Under the pieces are notes generated by a model. That model did no database searches, had not been told where the DNA came from, and saw only the letters and a list, made by a program, of their open reading frames with translations. The position numbers and the translations under genes are program-made. Positions 31,718 to 41,325 of a DNA stretch of 64,000 nt are shown piece after piece; within the stretch, counting starts at the first letter, position 1, and each line of letters starts with the position of its first letter. Source of the DNA: Archangium violaceum (GTDB lineage: Bacteria; Myxococcota; Myxococcia; Myxococcales; Myxococcaceae); the NCBI RefSeq assembly GCF_016887565.1, contig NZ_CP069396.1:4739001-4803000 (forward strand). The letters are read 5' to 3'.

Positions 31718-32782
31718 ATGAGGCTCGTCCTGGATGCCATGGGAGGTGACCATGCCCCCGAGGCGCCCGTACAGGGTGCCCTCCTGTTCGCGCGCGAGCA
31801 CCCGGAGCACGAGGTGGTGCTCGTGGGGGACCTGTCGCGCCTGCGCGAGCCCCTGGCCCGTGCCGGCGGACCCCCCGCCAACGTGCGCCTCCACCCCGCC
31901 TCGGAGGTGGTGGAGATGGAGGATCACGCCCTCTCGGCCATCCGCCGCAAGAAGGACTCCTCCCTCCGGGTGGGCTTCGAGCTCGTCCGCCGGGGCGAGG
32001 CCGACGCGCTGGTGTCCGCGGGGCACTCGGGGGCGGTGATGGCGGGGGCGCTGCTGGTGCTGGGCCGCATCCCCGGGGTGGAGCGCCCGGCCATCGCCAC
32101 CCTGCTGCCCACCATTGAAGGAGGCGGCCGCTGTCTGCTGCTGGACGCCGGGGCCAACGTGGAGTGCCGGCCCGTCCACTTCGCCCAGTGGGCGGTGCTG
32201 GGGGCCGCCTACGTGCGTTCCCGCCTGGGCATCGAACGCCCGCGCGTGGCGGTGCTCTCCAATGGTGAGGAGCCCTCCAAGGGCACGCCCCTCACCCGCG
32301 AGGCCTGCGCGCTGCTGCGCACCTCGGATCTGGACTTCGTCGGCTATGTGGAGGGGAAGGATCTCTTCTCCGGGGATGTGGAGGTGGTCGTCACCGACGG
32401 CTTCACCGGCAACGTGGTCCTCAAGGCGTCCGAGGGCGTGGCGGCGGCCGTGACGGGGCTCCTGCGCTCGGCCATCGAGCGCCGGGGGGGACTGCCGGAG
32501 AAGCTGGGCGCGCTGCTACTCCAGCCCACCTTCGCCGGCCTGAAGAAGATGATGGACTACGCTGAGTATGGGGGCGCGCCGCTGCTCGGCATCCAGGGGG
32601 TGGGCATCGTGGCCCATGGCCGCAGCTCGCCCCGAGCGGTGCAGCAGGCCCTGGAGGCCGCCCTTCAGACGGCCCAGGCGGGATTGAGCGCCGAATTGAC
32701 GCGATGCATCGCGGAAGCCGCCGCCTGGCTCCCTGCCCGACAGAGGGGAAAGGGGGCGACAGAAGAGGCTCTTTCCGATTAG
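31718..32782 (+). CDS. plsX: Phosphate acyltransferase PlsX
   Basis: 354 aa from MRLVLDAMGGDHAPEAPVQG, the typical PlsX start; a longer frame begins upstream but lacks conservation. LVSAGHSGAVMAGALLVL and TDGFTGNVVLKASEG are family motifs. It converts acyl-ACP to acyl-phosphate for phospholipid synthesis. It heads the fab cluster, 49 bp before fabH. Confidence 0.96.
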   Translation: MRLVLDAMGGDHAPEAPVQGALLFAREHPEHEVVLVGDLSRLREPLARAGGPPANVRLHPASEVVEMEDHALSAIRRKKDSSLRVGFELVRRGEADALVSAGHSGAVMAGALLVLGRIPGVERPAIATLLPTIEGGGRCLLLDAGANVECRPVHFAQWAVLGAAYVRSRLGIERPRVAVLSNGEEPSKGTPLTREACALLRTSDLDFVGYVEGKDLFSGDVEVVVTDGFTGNVVLKASEGVAAAVTGLLRSAIERRGGLPEKLGALLLQPTFAGLKKMMDYAEYGGAPLLGIQGVGIVAHGRSSPRAVQQALEAALQTAQAGLSAELTRCIAEAAAWLPARQRGKGATEEALSD

Positions 32783-32831
32783 AGAGCGCGCGCGAGGCGT
32801 TCGTGTCGGGAACCCCCACAGGGAGCCCCTC

Positions 32832-33815
32832 TTGGCACGCACGCAGATCATCGGAACCGGCTCGTACGCACCGGAGAAGGTCCTGACCAACGCCGACCTC
32901 GAAAAGCTCGTCGACACCACGGACGAGTGGATCACCGAGCGCACGGGCATCCGCAAGCGCCGGGTTGCCGCGCCGGGCGAGACCACCAGCGACATGGCCG
33001 TGCATGCGGCCAGGCGTGCGCTGGAGATGGCGGGCGTGCGTCCGGAGGAACTGGGGCTCATCGTGGTGGGCACCGTCACACCAGACATGCCCATGCCGTC
33101 GTGCGCCGCGGTGGTGCAGGCGAAGCTGGGCGCGAAGAACGCATTCGCCTTCGACGTGTCGGCGGCGTGCTCCGGCTCGCTCTATGCCCTCAGCGTGGCG
33201 GACCAGTTCATCCGCACCGGGCAGGTGAAGCGCGCGCTGGTGATTGGCGCCGAGATGCTCAGCCGCACCGTGAACTGGGAGGATCGCAACACCTGCGTGC
33301 TCTTCGGGGACGCGGCGGGCGCCATGGTGATCGCCCCCACCGAGGACGAGGCGCGCGGGCTGCTCTCCACGCACCTCTATACGGACGGCTCCTTCGCGGA
33401 GATCCTCTGCATCCCGGGCGGCGGCACCAGCAAGCCCGCCTGCGAGGAGGTGCTGAAGGAGAAGCTGCACACGCTGCACATGAACGGCCGCGAGGTCTTC
33501 AAGTTCGCGGTGCGCGCGCTGGCGGACTCCACCGTCACGGCCCTCAAGTCCAATGGGATGCATGCCCGGGACGTGGATCACGTCATTTCCCATCAGGCCA
33601 ACATCCGGATCCTCGAAGCCGTGCTACAGCGGCTGGAGCTGCCGGTGGAGAAGTGCTGGCTCAACCTGCACGAGTACGGCAATACGTCCTCGGCGTCGCT
33701 GCCCATGACGCTGGACGAGGCCAACCGGGCGGGTCGGCTGAAGAAGGGCGACGTGGTGGCGATGATGGCCATTGGCGCGGGGATGACGTGGGGCAGCGCG
33801 GTGATGCGCTGGTAG
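32832..33815 (+). CDS. fabH: 3-oxoacyl-ACP synthase III
   Basis: 327 aa, starting at TTG (MARTQIIGTGSYAP) after GGGAG. The catalytic triad is visible: Cys in DVSAACSGSLYAL, His in VISHQANIRIL and Asn in EYGNTSSAS. It starts fatty-acid chains by condensing an acyl-CoA with malonyl-ACP, and its specificity sets straight or branched ends; the branched preference common in myxobacteria cannot be confirmed by eye. Confidence 0.96.
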   Translation: MARTQIIGTGSYAPEKVLTNADLEKLVDTTDEWITERTGIRKRRVAAPGETTSDMAVHAARRALEMAGVRPEELGLIVVGTVTPDMPMPSCAAVVQAKLGAKNAFAFDVSAACSGSLYALSVADQFIRTGQVKRALVIGAEMLSRTVNWEDRNTCVLFGDAAGAMVIAPTEDEARGLLSTHLYTDGSFAEILCIPGGGTSKPACEEVLKEKLHTLHMNGREVFKFAVRALADSTVTALKSNGMHARDVDHVISHQANIRILEAVLQRLELPVEKCWLNLHEYGNTSSASLPMTLDEANRAGRLKKGDVVAMMAIGAGMTWGSAVMRW

Positions 33816-33842
33816 AGACCATTCAGGGAGGGAGCAGGAAGC

Positions 33843-34778
33843 ATGTCGAAGATCGCGTTCGTCTTCCCCGGACAGGGCAGCCAGGCTGTCGGCATGGGGA
33901 AGGACCTGTACGAGAAGTTCCCCGAGGCGCGGGCCGTCTTCGAGGCGGCCGACGAGGCGCTGGGTGAGAAGTTCTCCCAGATGCTGTTCGAGGGCCCCGA
34001 GTCGGCGCTCAAGCTGACGGCCAACACGCAGCCAGCCATCCTCACGGTGTCGGTGGCGGCGCACGCCGTCTTCTCCAAGCGCGGGCCGGCGCCGGCCTTC
34101 GTGGCGGGGCACTCGCTGGGCGAGTACTCGGCGCTGGTGGCGGCGGGCTCGCTGCAGCTGGCGGACGCGGTGCGGGCGGTGCGTGCCCGTGGCACCTTCA
34201 TGCAGGAGGCGGTCCCCGAGGGCGTGGGCGCCATGGCGGCCATCCTCGGCCTGCTGCCGGACAAGGTGAAGGCGGCCTGTGATGAGGCGGCGCAGGGGCA
34301 GGTGGTGTCCCCCGCCAACTACAACTCGCCGGAGCAGACGGTCATCGCCGGCCACGCCCAGGCGGTGGAGCGGGCCGGGGCGAAGTGCAAGGAGCTGGGC
34401 GCCAAGCGCGTCATGCCCCTGCCCGTGTCCGCCCCCTTCCACTGCGCGCTGATGGATCCGGTGAAGCCCCGCCTGGGCGAGGTGCTGGCGAAGGTGAAGG
34501 TGTCCGCCCCGTCCGTCCCCGTGGTGACGAACGTGGAGGCCAGGCCCAACGCCGACGCCGCCCGCGTGGTGCCGCTGCTGCTCGAGCAGGTCAGCTCCCC
34601 GGTGCGGTGGATCGAGTGCATCGAGGCGCTCAAGGCCGAGGGCGTGACGCGCATCATCGAGCTGGGCCCCGGCAAGGTGCTGAGCGGGCTCACCAAGCGC
34701 ATCACCAAGGACGTCGAGTCGTTCAACGTGGAAGACGCCGCCAGCCTGGAGAAGGCTCTCGCGGCACTGGGGGCCTGA
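33843..34778 (+). CDS. fabD: Malonyl-CoA:ACP transacylase
   Basis: 311 aa. FPGQGSQAVGMGK starts the protein, GHSLGEYSALVAAG carries the active-site Ser, and PVSAPFHCALM contains the catalytic His. It loads malonate on ACP. It begins 27 bp after fabH, and its stop is 1 bp before the fabG start. Confidence 0.97.
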   Translation: MSKIAFVFPGQGSQAVGMGKDLYEKFPEARAVFEAADEALGEKFSQMLFEGPESALKLTANTQPAILTVSVAAHAVFSKRGPAPAFVAGHSLGEYSALVAAGSLQLADAVRAVRARGTFMQEAVPEGVGAMAAILGLLPDKVKAACDEAAQGQVVSPANYNSPEQTVIAGHAQAVERAGAKCKELGAKRVMPLPVSAPFHCALMDPVKPRLGEVLAKVKVSAPSVPVVTNVEARPNADAARVVPLLLEQVSSPVRWIECIEALKAEGVTRIIELGPGKVLSGLTKRITKDVESFNVEDAASLEKALAALGA

Positions 34779-34779
34779 G

Positions 34780-35526
34780 ATGAGCGCGTTCAAGGACAAG
34801 GTGGTGTTGGTGACGGGTGGCTCGCGGGGGATCGGCCGCTCCATCGCCGTGGCGTTCGCGAAGCAGGGGGCCACCGTGGTCATCAGCTACGCGGGCAACG
34901 AGGCCGCGGCGCAGGAGACGCTGGGCCTCATCCAGGCGGCCGGGGCCAAGGGCGAGTCGGTGCGCTTCGACGTGGCGGACACCGCCGCGTGCGCCAGCAC
35001 GGTGGAGGGCATCGTCAAGACGCACGGCCGGCTGGACGTGCTCGTCAACAACGCCGGCGTGGCCGTGGACGGCCTGGTCATGCGGGTGAAGGACGAGGAC
35101 TGGGACAAGCAGCTGGACACCAACCTCAAGGGGGCCTTCGCCCTCATCCGAGCGGCCAGCCGCCCGATGATGAAGCAGAGGGGCGGGGCCATCATCAACC
35201 TGACCTCCGTGGTCGGCGAGATGGGCAATGGCGGACAGGCGGCCTACTCGGCATCCAAAGCGGGTCTCATTGGACTCACCAAGTCCGTGGCCCGGGAGCT
35301 GGCCAGCCGCAACATCCGGGTCAACGCCGTCTCCCCGGGCTTCATCGGCACGGACATGACGTCCCACCTGGAGGGGGAGACGCGGGAGAAGATGCTGGCC
35401 GCCATCCCCCTGGGCCGGCTGGGGTCCCCCGAGGACGTGGCCAACGCCGTCCTCTTCCTGGCCAGCGACACCGCCGCCTACATCACCGGAGAGGTTCTGA
35501 AGGTGAATGGCGGCATGTACATGTAG
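34780..35526 (+). CDS. fabG: 3-oxoacyl-ACP reductase
   Basis: 248 aa short-chain dehydrogenase. VTGGSRGIGRSIA binds NADPH, NNAG follows, and the catalytic residues are Ser in NLTSVVGEMG and YSASKAG (YxxxK). The end, VNGGMYM, is typical of FabG. It reduces 3-oxoacyl-ACP and is nearly contiguous with fabD. Confidence 0.97.
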   Translation: MSAFKDKVVLVTGGSRGIGRSIAVAFAKQGATVVISYAGNEAAAQETLGLIQAAGAKGESVRFDVADTAACASTVEGIVKTHGRLDVLVNNAGVAVDGLVMRVKDEDWDKQLDTNLKGAFALIRAASRPMMKQRGGAIINLTSVVGEMGNGGQAAYSASKAGLIGLTKSVARELASRNIRVNAVSPGFIGTDMTSHLEGETREKMLAAIPLGRLGSPEDVANAVLFLASDTAAYITGEVLKVNGGMYM

Positions 35527-35533
35527 CCAAGGG

Positions 35534-35562
35534 TTGGATCAGGGTCGGGCGTGGGATATACC
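35534..35562 (+). promoter_or_regulatory. Internal promoter before acpP
   Basis: TTGGAT, 17 bp, TATACC, starting 7 bp after the fabG stop and about 70 bp before the acpP ATG. A separate promoter would fit the high demand for acyl carrier protein. Confidence 0.5.
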
Positions 35563-35631
35563 GCGCCCGCATTTACCCAGGTTCGGGGAGTACACCGGAC
35601 CGCCACGTGGTTCCTGGAGGGTTCAATACCT

Positions 35632-35874
35632 ATGTCGACTTCTGCTATCGAGGCCAAGGTCAAGTCCATCATCGCGGACCAGCTGGGCGTGGGCGAGGAG
35701 GAGATCAAGCCGGAGTCCTCGTTCATCGAGGATCTGGGCGCGGACAGCCTCGACATCGTGGAGCTGGTGATGGCGATGGAGGAGGAGTTCGAGGTCGAGA
35801 TCCCCGACGAGGAGGCCGAGAACATCAAGTCCGTCGGCGACGCCATCAACTACATCAACACGCACAAGAAGTAG
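35632..35874 (+). CDS. acpP: Acyl carrier protein
   Basis: 80 aa, acidic. The phosphopantetheine Ser lies in [19 protein letters not shown]. The ATG follows CTGGAGGGTT; upstream in-frame starts lie in the promoter region and are not used. It carries growing acyl chains and sits between fabG and fabF as is usual. Confidence 0.98.
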   Translation: MSTSAIEAKVKSIIADQLGVGEEEIKPESSFIEDLGADSLDIVELVMAMEEEFEVEIPDEEAENIKSVGDAINYINTHKK

Positions 35875-35949
35875 GCATCACCGGTAGGGCCGGGGAGCGC
35901 TGGTCCCCCAGCGTTCCATGGCAGTAGCGCGTATCGAGTGGAGAGCAAC

Positions 35950-37206
35950 GTGTCAAACCGTCGAGTCGTCATCACCGGAACCGGCCTCATCACGGCGCTG
36001 GGTACGGGCACCGAGAAGAACTGGCAGGCGATGCTCGCCGGTACTTCGGGCATCGCACCCATCACCCGTTTCGAGGTGGGGAAGATCGATACCCGCTTCG
36101 CCGGCGAGGTGAAGGACTTCCAGCCCGAGCAGTTCATCGACAAGCGCGAAGTGCGCCGGATGGATCTGTTCGCGCAGTACGCGCTGGCGGCGGCCGACAT
36201 GGCCGTCAAGGAGAGTGGTCTGCCCATCGGGCCGGACGCTCCCCATGGCTACGCGCAGGAGAAGGTGGGCGTCATCGTCGGCTCGGGCATCGGCGGCATC
36301 TCCTCGCTGGAGGAGCAGCACCGCAAGGGCCTGGAGAAGGGGTTCGACCGGCTGTCGCCCTTCTTCATCATCCAGATGATCATCAACATGGCCCCGGGCC
36401 TCATCTCCATGCGCTACGGCTGCAAGGGGCCCAACTGGTCGCCGGTGTCGGCCTGCGCCACCAGCGCCCACGCCATTGGCGAGGCGTGGAAGTCCATCCG
36501 CCTGGGTGAGACGGACGCGGCGATCGCGGGCGGAGCCGAGGCGGCCATCACCCCGCTGGGGATGGGTGGCTTCTCGGTGATGAAGGCGCTGTCGACGCAC
36601 AACGAGGATCCGACCAAGGCCAGCCGCCCGTTCGACAAGGAGCGCGACGGCTTCGTGATGGGCGAGGGCGCGGGCATCGTGGTGCTCGAGGAGCTGGAGC
36701 ACGCGAAGAAGCGCGGCGCGAACATCCTGGCGGAGCTGGTGGGCTACGGGGCGAACTCGGACGCGCACCACGTGACGGCACCTGCCCCCGAGGGCGAGGG
36801 TGCGGCGCGCTGCATGCGGCTGGCGCTGGCGTCGGCGGGGATGAACCCGGAGGAGGTGGGGTACATCAACGCGCACGGCACCTCGACGCCGTTCAACGAC
36901 GCGAACGAGACGAAGGCGATCAAGACGGTCTTCGGGGCGCACGCGAAGAAGCTGGCGGTGTCGTCGACGAAGTCGATGACGGGCCACATGCTGGGAGCGG
37001 CGGGAGGAGCGGAGGCGGTGATCAGCGCCTTGACGCTGCTGCGCGGAATCATCCCGCCGACGATCAACTACACCACGCCGGATCCGGACTGCGATCTGGA
37101 CTACGTGCCGAACAAGGCGCGGGAGCAGCGTGTGGACGCGGCGATGAGCAACTCGTTCGGCTTTGGCGGAACGAACGCGGTGCTGTTGTTCAAGCGCTTC
37201 AAGTAA
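35950..37206 (+). CDS. fabF: 3-oxoacyl-ACP synthase II
   Basis: 418 aa from the GTG giving [18 protein letters not shown], preceded by GGAGAG at 6-nt spacing; a GTG four codons earlier is possible. Active-site Cys is in [12 protein letters not shown], with His in [12 protein letters not shown] and [12 protein letters not shown]. It elongates acyl-ACP and is involved in temperature control of unsaturation in other bacteria. Confidence 0.97.
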   Translation: MSNRRVVITGTGLITALGTGTEKNWQAMLAGTSGIAPITRFEVGKIDTRFAGEVKDFQPEQFIDKREVRRMDLFAQYALAAADMAVKESGLPIGPDAPHGYAQEKVGVIVGSGIGGISSLEEQHRKGLEKGFDRLSPFFIIQMIINMAPGLISMRYGCKGPNWSPVSACATSAHAIGEAWKSIRLGETDAAIAGGAEAAITPLGMGGFSVMKALSTHNEDPTKASRPFDKERDGFVMGEGAGIVVLEELEHAKKRGANILAELVGYGANSDAHHVTAPAPEGEGAARCMRLALASAGMNPEEVGYINAHGTSTPFNDANETKAIKTVFGAHAKKLAVSSTKSMTGHMLGAAGGAEAVISALTLLRGIIPPTINYTTPDPDCDLDYVPNKAREQRVDAAMSNSFGFGGTNAVLLFKRFK

Positions 37207-37208
37207 CA

Positions 37209-37243
37209 CCCCTCTCCCGCCGGGAGAGGGACGGGGTGAGGGT
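37209..37243 (+). repeat. REP-like palindromic repeat, copy 1
   Basis: CCCTCTCCC(GCC)GGGAGAGGG stem plus the conserved tail GGGGTGAGGGT. It starts 2 bp after the fabF stop and could also stop transcription. Four more copies are in the window. Confidence 0.8.
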
Positions 37244-37275
37244 AGAGCGGACCGAGGAGTGATGCCCGTGTCCGC

Positions 37276-37310
37276 CCCCTCTCCCGCTGGGAGAGGGCTG
37301 GGGTGAGGGT
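37276..37310 (+). repeat. REP-like palindromic repeat, copy 2
   Basis: Same element as at 37209, in direct orientation 67 bp further on, with stem CCCTCTCCC(GCT)GGGAGAGGG and tail GGGGTGAGGGT. It ends 34 bp before rpiB. Confidence 0.8.
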
Positions 37311-37343
37311 CAGCCCGGTCCGAGTGGAACAGGGAGGGCGAAC

Positions 37344-37793
37344 GTGAAGCTCATCATCGCGTCGGACCATGCGGGACTGGAGCTGCGCCGCGAGCTCGTG
37401 GCCCTCCTGTCGGAAAAAGGCATCACGTTCGACGACGTGGGCCCGACCACGAATGCATCGGTGGACTACCCGGACTTCGCGAAGAACGTCTCGCGAGCGG
37501 TCGCCGAGGGCCGTTACACACACGGAGTGCTGGTGTGTGGAACAGGCATCGGGATGAGCATCGTGGCGAACAAGTACCGGGGTGTGCGCGCGGCGCTGTG
37601 CACGACGGAGTTCGAGGCGCGGATGGCGCGAGCGCACAACGACGCCAACGTGCTGTGCCTGGGCCAGAGGGTGGTGGGGTTGGGGGTGGCCTGGAGCATT
37701 CTCGAGGCCTTCCTGGCGACGCCGTTCGAGGGCGGGCGGCACCAGAAGCGCGTCGACAAGATTCGCGAGGCCGAGTCCGAGAACGGACGCTGA
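37344..37793 (+). CDS. rpiB: Ribose-5-phosphate isomerase B
   Basis: 149 aa. The N-terminal [17 protein letters not shown] and the active-site Cys in [17 protein letters not shown] identify Rpi[19 protein letters not shown] completes the site. It interconverts ribose 5-phosphate and ribulose 5-phosphate, the latter being a riboflavin precursor used by RibB. It is 35 bp upstream of glyA. Confidence 0.96.
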   Translation: MKLIIASDHAGLELRRELVALLSEKGITFDDVGPTTNASVDYPDFAKNVSRAVAEGRYTHGVLVCGTGIGMSIVANKYRGVRAALCTTEFEARMARAHNDANVLCLGQRVVGLGVAWSILEAFLATPFEGGRHQKRVDKIREAESENGR

Positions 37794-37828
37794 GGCCGGC
37801 AGTTCCTACCCGAGGGAGGACCGCATCC

Positions 37829-39085
37829 ATGGAGAACATCCGTAAGCTGGCCGAGGTCGATCCGGAGATCGCCAAGGTGGTACTCGAGGAGACGCGGCGC
37901 CAGGAGGAAGGCCTGGAGCTGATCGCCTCGGAGAACTTCGTGAGCCCGGCCGTGATGGAGGCGATGGGCTCGGTGCTGACGAACAAGTACGCCGAGGGCT
38001 ACCCGGGCAAGCGGTACTACGGGGGCTGCGAGGTGGTGGACGTGGCGGAGAACCTCGCCATCAACCGGGCGAAGGAGCTCTTCGGAGCGGACTACGTCAA
38101 CGTGCAGGCGCACTCGGGAAGCCAGGCGAACATGGGCGCCTACATGGCGCTGATGAAGCCGGGTGACACGCTGCTGTCGTTGGATCTGAACTCGGGCGGC
38201 CACCTGACGCACGGGGCGGCGTTCAACTTCTCCGGCAAGCTCTACAAGATCGTCCACTACGGGCTGACGCGGGACACGGAGACGCTGGACTACGCGCAGG
38301 CGGCGGCGCTGGCCAAGGAGCACAAGCCGAAGGTGGTGGTGGTGGGCGCCTCGGCGTACCCGCGCACGATCGACTTCGCGAAGTTCCGGGAGATCGCCGA
38401 CAGCGTGGGCGCGGCGCTGATGGTGGACATGGCGCACATCGCCGGCCTGGTGGCGGCGGGGGTGCACCCCTCGCCGGTGCCGGTGGCGGACATCGTCACC
38501 TCCACCACGCACAAGACGCTGCGTGGTCCGCGCGGAGGCCTGGTGCTGAGCAAGGAGCAGTACGGCAAGGCGCTCAACAGCCAGATCTTCCCGGGCATCC
38601 AGGGTGGCCCGCTGATGCACGTCATCGCGGCCAAGGCGGTGGCCTTCCGCGAGGCGCTCACCCCCGAGTTCAAGGCGTACCAGCGGCAGATCGTCGCCAA
38701 CGCCCAGGCGCTGGCCGAGGCGCTCAAGCGCGGGGGCCTGCGGCTGTGCTCGGGCGGTACGGACAACCACCTGATGCTGGTGGACCTGCGGCCGAAGAAC
38801 CTCGTGGGCAAGGTGGCCGAGGAGGTGCTGAACAAGGCCGGCATCACGGTGAACAAGAACATGATTCCGTTCGACCCGGAGAAGCCGACGGTGACGTCGG
38901 GAGTCCGGATCGGCACGCCGGCCGTCACCTCGCGAGGGATGAAGGAGGCGGAGATGGCGACCATCGGCGCGTTCGTGGTGGAGGCGCTGGACAACGCCTC
39001 GGACGACAAGCGGTTGGCCCAGGTCCGCGGGCGCATCCAGGAGTTCACCCGGAGCTTCCCGCTCTACGCCTCGCGGCTGAAGTAA
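37829..39085 (+). CDS. glyA: Serine hydroxymethyltransferase
   Basis: 418 aa from the ATG after CGAGGGAGGA. The PLP lysine is in [30 protein letters not shown] and [13 protein letters not shown] are family hallmarks. It makes glycine and methylene-tetrahydrofolate from serine. A REP-like hairpin follows the stop. Confidence 0.98.
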   Translation: MENIRKLAEVDPEIAKVVLEETRRQEEGLELIASENFVSPAVMEAMGSVLTNKYAEGYPGKRYYGGCEVVDVAENLAINRAKELFGADYVNVQAHSGSQANMGAYMALMKPGDTLLSLDLNSGGHLTHGAAFNFSGKLYKIVHYGLTRDTETLDYAQAAALAKEHKPKVVVVGASAYPRTIDFAKFREIADSVGAALMVDMAHIAGLVAAGVHPSPVPVADIVTSTTHKTLRGPRGGLVLSKEQYGKALNSQIFPGIQGGPLMHVIAAKAVAFREALTPEFKAYQRQIVANAQALAEALKRGGLRLCSGGTDNHLMLVDLRPKNLVGKVAEEVLNKAGITVNKNMIPFDPEKPTVTSGVRIGTPAVTSRGMKEAEMATIGAFVVEALDNASDDKRLAQVRGRIQEFTRSFPLYASRLK

Positions 39086-39091
39086 CCGAGC

Positions 39092-39126
39092 TCCCTCTCC
39101 CTCTGGGAGAGGGTCGGGGTGAGGGT
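39092..39126 (+). repeat. REP-like palindromic repeat, copy 3
   Basis: CCCTCTCCC(TCT)GGGAGAGGG followed by TCGGGGTGAGGGT, between glyA and nrdR. Same orientation as copies 1 and 2. Confidence 0.8.
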
Positions 39127-39155
39127 CTTCCCCCTCACGCCCGTGTCCCGAAACC

Positions 39156-39653
39156 ATGCGCTGCCCCTTCTGCCAGGACGCCGAGAACAAGGTCATCGAC
39201 TCGCGCGAGTCGCACGAGGGGTCCGTCATCCGCCGGCGGCGTGAGTGCCTGCAGTGCAAGCGGCGCTTCACCACGTACGAGCGGGTAGAGGAGCTCTACC
39301 CGCTCATCGTGAAGAAGGACGGGAGGCGGGAGACGTTCGACCGGGACAAGCTGCTGGCGGGGCTGAAGAAGGCCTGCGAGAAGAGGCCGGTGTCGGCGGA
39401 CCAGCTCGAGGAGACGGTGGTCGCCATCGAGCGGCTGTTGCAGGGGATGGGCGAGAAGGAAGTGCCCTCGTCGGTCATCGGCGAGGAGGTGATGCGCCGG
39501 CTGCACGGGCTGGACGAGGTGGCGTACGTGCGCTTCGCCTCGGTGTACCGGAGCTTCCGGGACATCTCCGAGTTCATGGAGGAGCTGAAGGATCTGCTGT
39601 CGGACCGGACGCGGGAGCTCAAGCCGCCGAAGCCGGCGGGCAAGGATGGTTGA
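39156..39653 (+). CDS. nrdR: Transcriptional repressor NrdR
   Basis: 165 aa. An N-terminal zinc ribbon (MRCPFCQD ... [15 protein letters not shown]) is followed by an ATP-cone ([21 protein letters not shown]). NrdR senses dATP/ATP and represses ribonucleotide reductase genes. It is placed 7 bp before ribD, the same adjacency as in many proteobacteria. Confidence 0.97.
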   Translation: MRCPFCQDAENKVIDSRESHEGSVIRRRRECLQCKRRFTTYERVEELYPLIVKKDGRRETFDRDKLLAGLKKACEKRPVSADQLEETVVAIERLLQGMGEKEVPSSVIGEEVMRRLHGLDEVAYVRFASVYRSFRDISEFMEELKDLLSDRTRELKPPKPAGKDG

Positions 39654-39659
39654 CGGGCG

Positions 39660-40835
39660 ATGCGGCTCTTGACGCGAGCGCGGATGCAGGCCAGGCGGAC
39701 CCCGCGGGCGAAGCGGGCGGCGGACTTCGATCGGGCGGTGGCCGAGTTTTTCATGCGCCTGGCGCTGGAGGAGGCGGCCAAGGGACTGGGACGGACGAGC
39801 CCCAACCCGGTGGTGGGGGCGGTGCTGGTGAAGGGCGGCCGCATCGTCGCGCGCGGCTACCACCGGCGGGCCGGTACGGCGCACGCCGAGGTGGTGGCGC
39901 TCGAGGCGGCGGGGAGCAAGGCGCGCGGGGCGGACCTCTACACGACGCTGGAGCCGTGCGACCACTACGGGCGCACCCCGCCGTGCAGCCAGGCCATCCT
40001 CGACGCGGGCGTGCGCCGGGTCTTCGTGGCCTCGTCGGACCCCAACCCGAAGGTGAACGGCAAGGGCGTGGCGCGGCTGCGGCGCGCGGGCGTGGAGGTC
40101 GTCACCGGCGTGCTGAAGGACGAGGCCGACAAGCTCAACCGGCCCTTCTTCAAGGCGGTGAGCACGGGCCTGCCCTACGTCACGCTCAAGGCGGCGGTGA
40201 CGCTGGACGGCAAGCTGGCCACGGCCACCGGGGACTCGCGCTGGGTGACGGGTGAGCAGGCCCGCGCGTGGGTGCACCGGCTGCGCGATCAGGTGGACGT
40301 CATCCTCGTGGGCGCCAACACCGCCCGGCAGGACAATCCCCAGCTCACCACCCGGCTGCCCGAGGGCGGAGGGAAGGATCCGGTGCGGGTGCTGGTGGAC
40401 TCGCACCTGCGCCTGTCCCCGAAGCTGACCGTCTTCACCCAGCGCTCCCCGGCGCGCACCGTGGTGGCCACGCTGGAGGACCCCGCCGACCGCAAGGCGA
40501 AGCGCTTCCTCGCGGCGGGCGTGGACGTCTGGCGGATGCCCGAGAAGGACGGGCGGGTGGACATCGAGGCGCTGATGCGCCGCCTGGCGAAGGAGGGCCT
40601 CAACCACGTGCTGGTGGAGGGTGGGGCGGAGATGTACGGCTCGTTCCTCCGCGAGGAGCTGGCGGACGAGCTGCTCCTCTTCGTCGCTCCCAAGCTGATT
40701 GGGAGCGAGGGCCTGTCCTGGTCGGGCTCCCTGGGCGTCAAGCAGATGGCGCGGGCGCTCACCGTGAACACGCCCTCCTTCGAGCAGGTGGGCGAGGATC
40801 TGCTCCTCCGGGCGCGGCTGCGGAACGCGAAGTGA
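39660..40835 (+). CDS. ribD: Bifunctional riboflavin deaminase/reductase RibD
   Basis: 391 aa. The deaminase half has TAHAEVVAL and the zinc cysteines in LEPCDHYGRTPPC; the reductase half has VTLDGKLATATGDSRWVTG and LVEGGAEMYGSFL. It carries out the second and third steps of riboflavin synthesis. The first ~30 residues are basic and not conserved, so MRLALEEAAKG is a possible start. The other rib genes are 17 kb downstream, with accessory genes in between. Confidence 0.95.
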   Translation: MRLLTRARMQARRTPRAKRAADFDRAVAEFFMRLALEEAAKGLGRTSPNPVVGAVLVKGGRIVARGYHRRAGTAHAEVVALEAAGSKARGADLYTTLEPCDHYGRTPPCSQAILDAGVRRVFVASSDPNPKVNGKGVARLRRAGVEVVTGVLKDEADKLNRPFFKAVSTGLPYVTLKAAVTLDGKLATATGDSRWVTGEQARAWVHRLRDQVDVILVGANTARQDNPQLTTRLPEGGGKDPVRVLVDSHLRLSPKLTVFTQRSPARTVVATLEDPADRKAKRFLAAGVDVWRMPEKDGRVDIEALMRRLAKEGLNHVLVEGGAEMYGSFLREELADELLLFVAPKLIGSEGLSWSGSLGVKQMARALTVNTPSFEQVGEDLLLRARLRNAK

Positions 40836-40845
40836 CGGCGCGGGC

Positions 40846-41244
40846 CTAGAACGGCTCGAAGCAGTCGTAGTTGCGCAGCGAGGTGATGCGCCCGTCGCGC
40901 AGCGTCATGAACATGGCGAGCGAGGCGCGCATCGTGCCTCCCGCGGGCAGGGAGCCCACCGGCACCTTGAGCGTGGCGCTCCAGTCGACCTCGAGCGCCA
41001 CGGTGTCTCCCTCCGCCACCGCGTGGCGGATGTCGTAGCGCTGCGAGGACACCGAGTGCTGGCCTCGCTCCGCCGATTCGAGCAGGGCCTTCAAATCCCT
41101 CGTCTTCCCCGACGGCGTGAGCCGGTTGGGGTACTCGCGCTGGGAGACCTCGGGGTGGAAGAAGGCGGCCAGCGTCTCGCCGGTCGCTCCCTGCTCGATG
41201 GCCCTCAGGTAGCGGCGCGCGGCCTCCAGATTCGTCGTCGACAT
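40846..41244 (-). CDS. SnoaL-like/NTF2-fold protein
   Basis: 132 aa from MSTTNLEAARRYLRAIEQG. The cone-shaped SnoaL/NTF2 pattern is visible: an N-terminal helix, FFHPEVSQREYPN, AVAEGDTVALEVDWSATLKV and MFMTLRDGRITSLRNYDCFEPF. Family members are small-molecule isomerases or hydrolases or have no known activity. It is divergent from a marR gene with two operators between them, so its expression is probably relieved by that regulator's ligand. Confidence 0.85.
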   Translation of the reverse strand: MSTTNLEAARRYLRAIEQGATGETLAAFFHPEVSQREYPNRLTPSGKTRDLKALLESAERGQHSVSSQRYDIRHAVAEGDTVALEVDWSATLKVPVGSLPAGGTMRASLAMFMTLRDGRITSLRNYDCFEPF

Positions 41245-41262
41245 GTGCTGCCTCCCGTCTGA

Positions 41263-41308
41263 TGCACAACCAGGGTTGCACAACTCAATTTGCACAACCT
41301 GGGTTGTG
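41263..41308. promoter_or_regulatory. Twin MarR-type operators
   Basis: CACAACC-TG-GGTTGTG (41293-41308) is a perfect 7-bp dyad. A second, partly degenerate copy, CACAACC-AG-GGTTGCA, starts at 41265, 28 bp upstream. They lie between the divergent SnoaL-like and marR genes. Confidence 0.7.
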
Positions 41309-41325
41309 AATGCAAGCTTCCCCGC

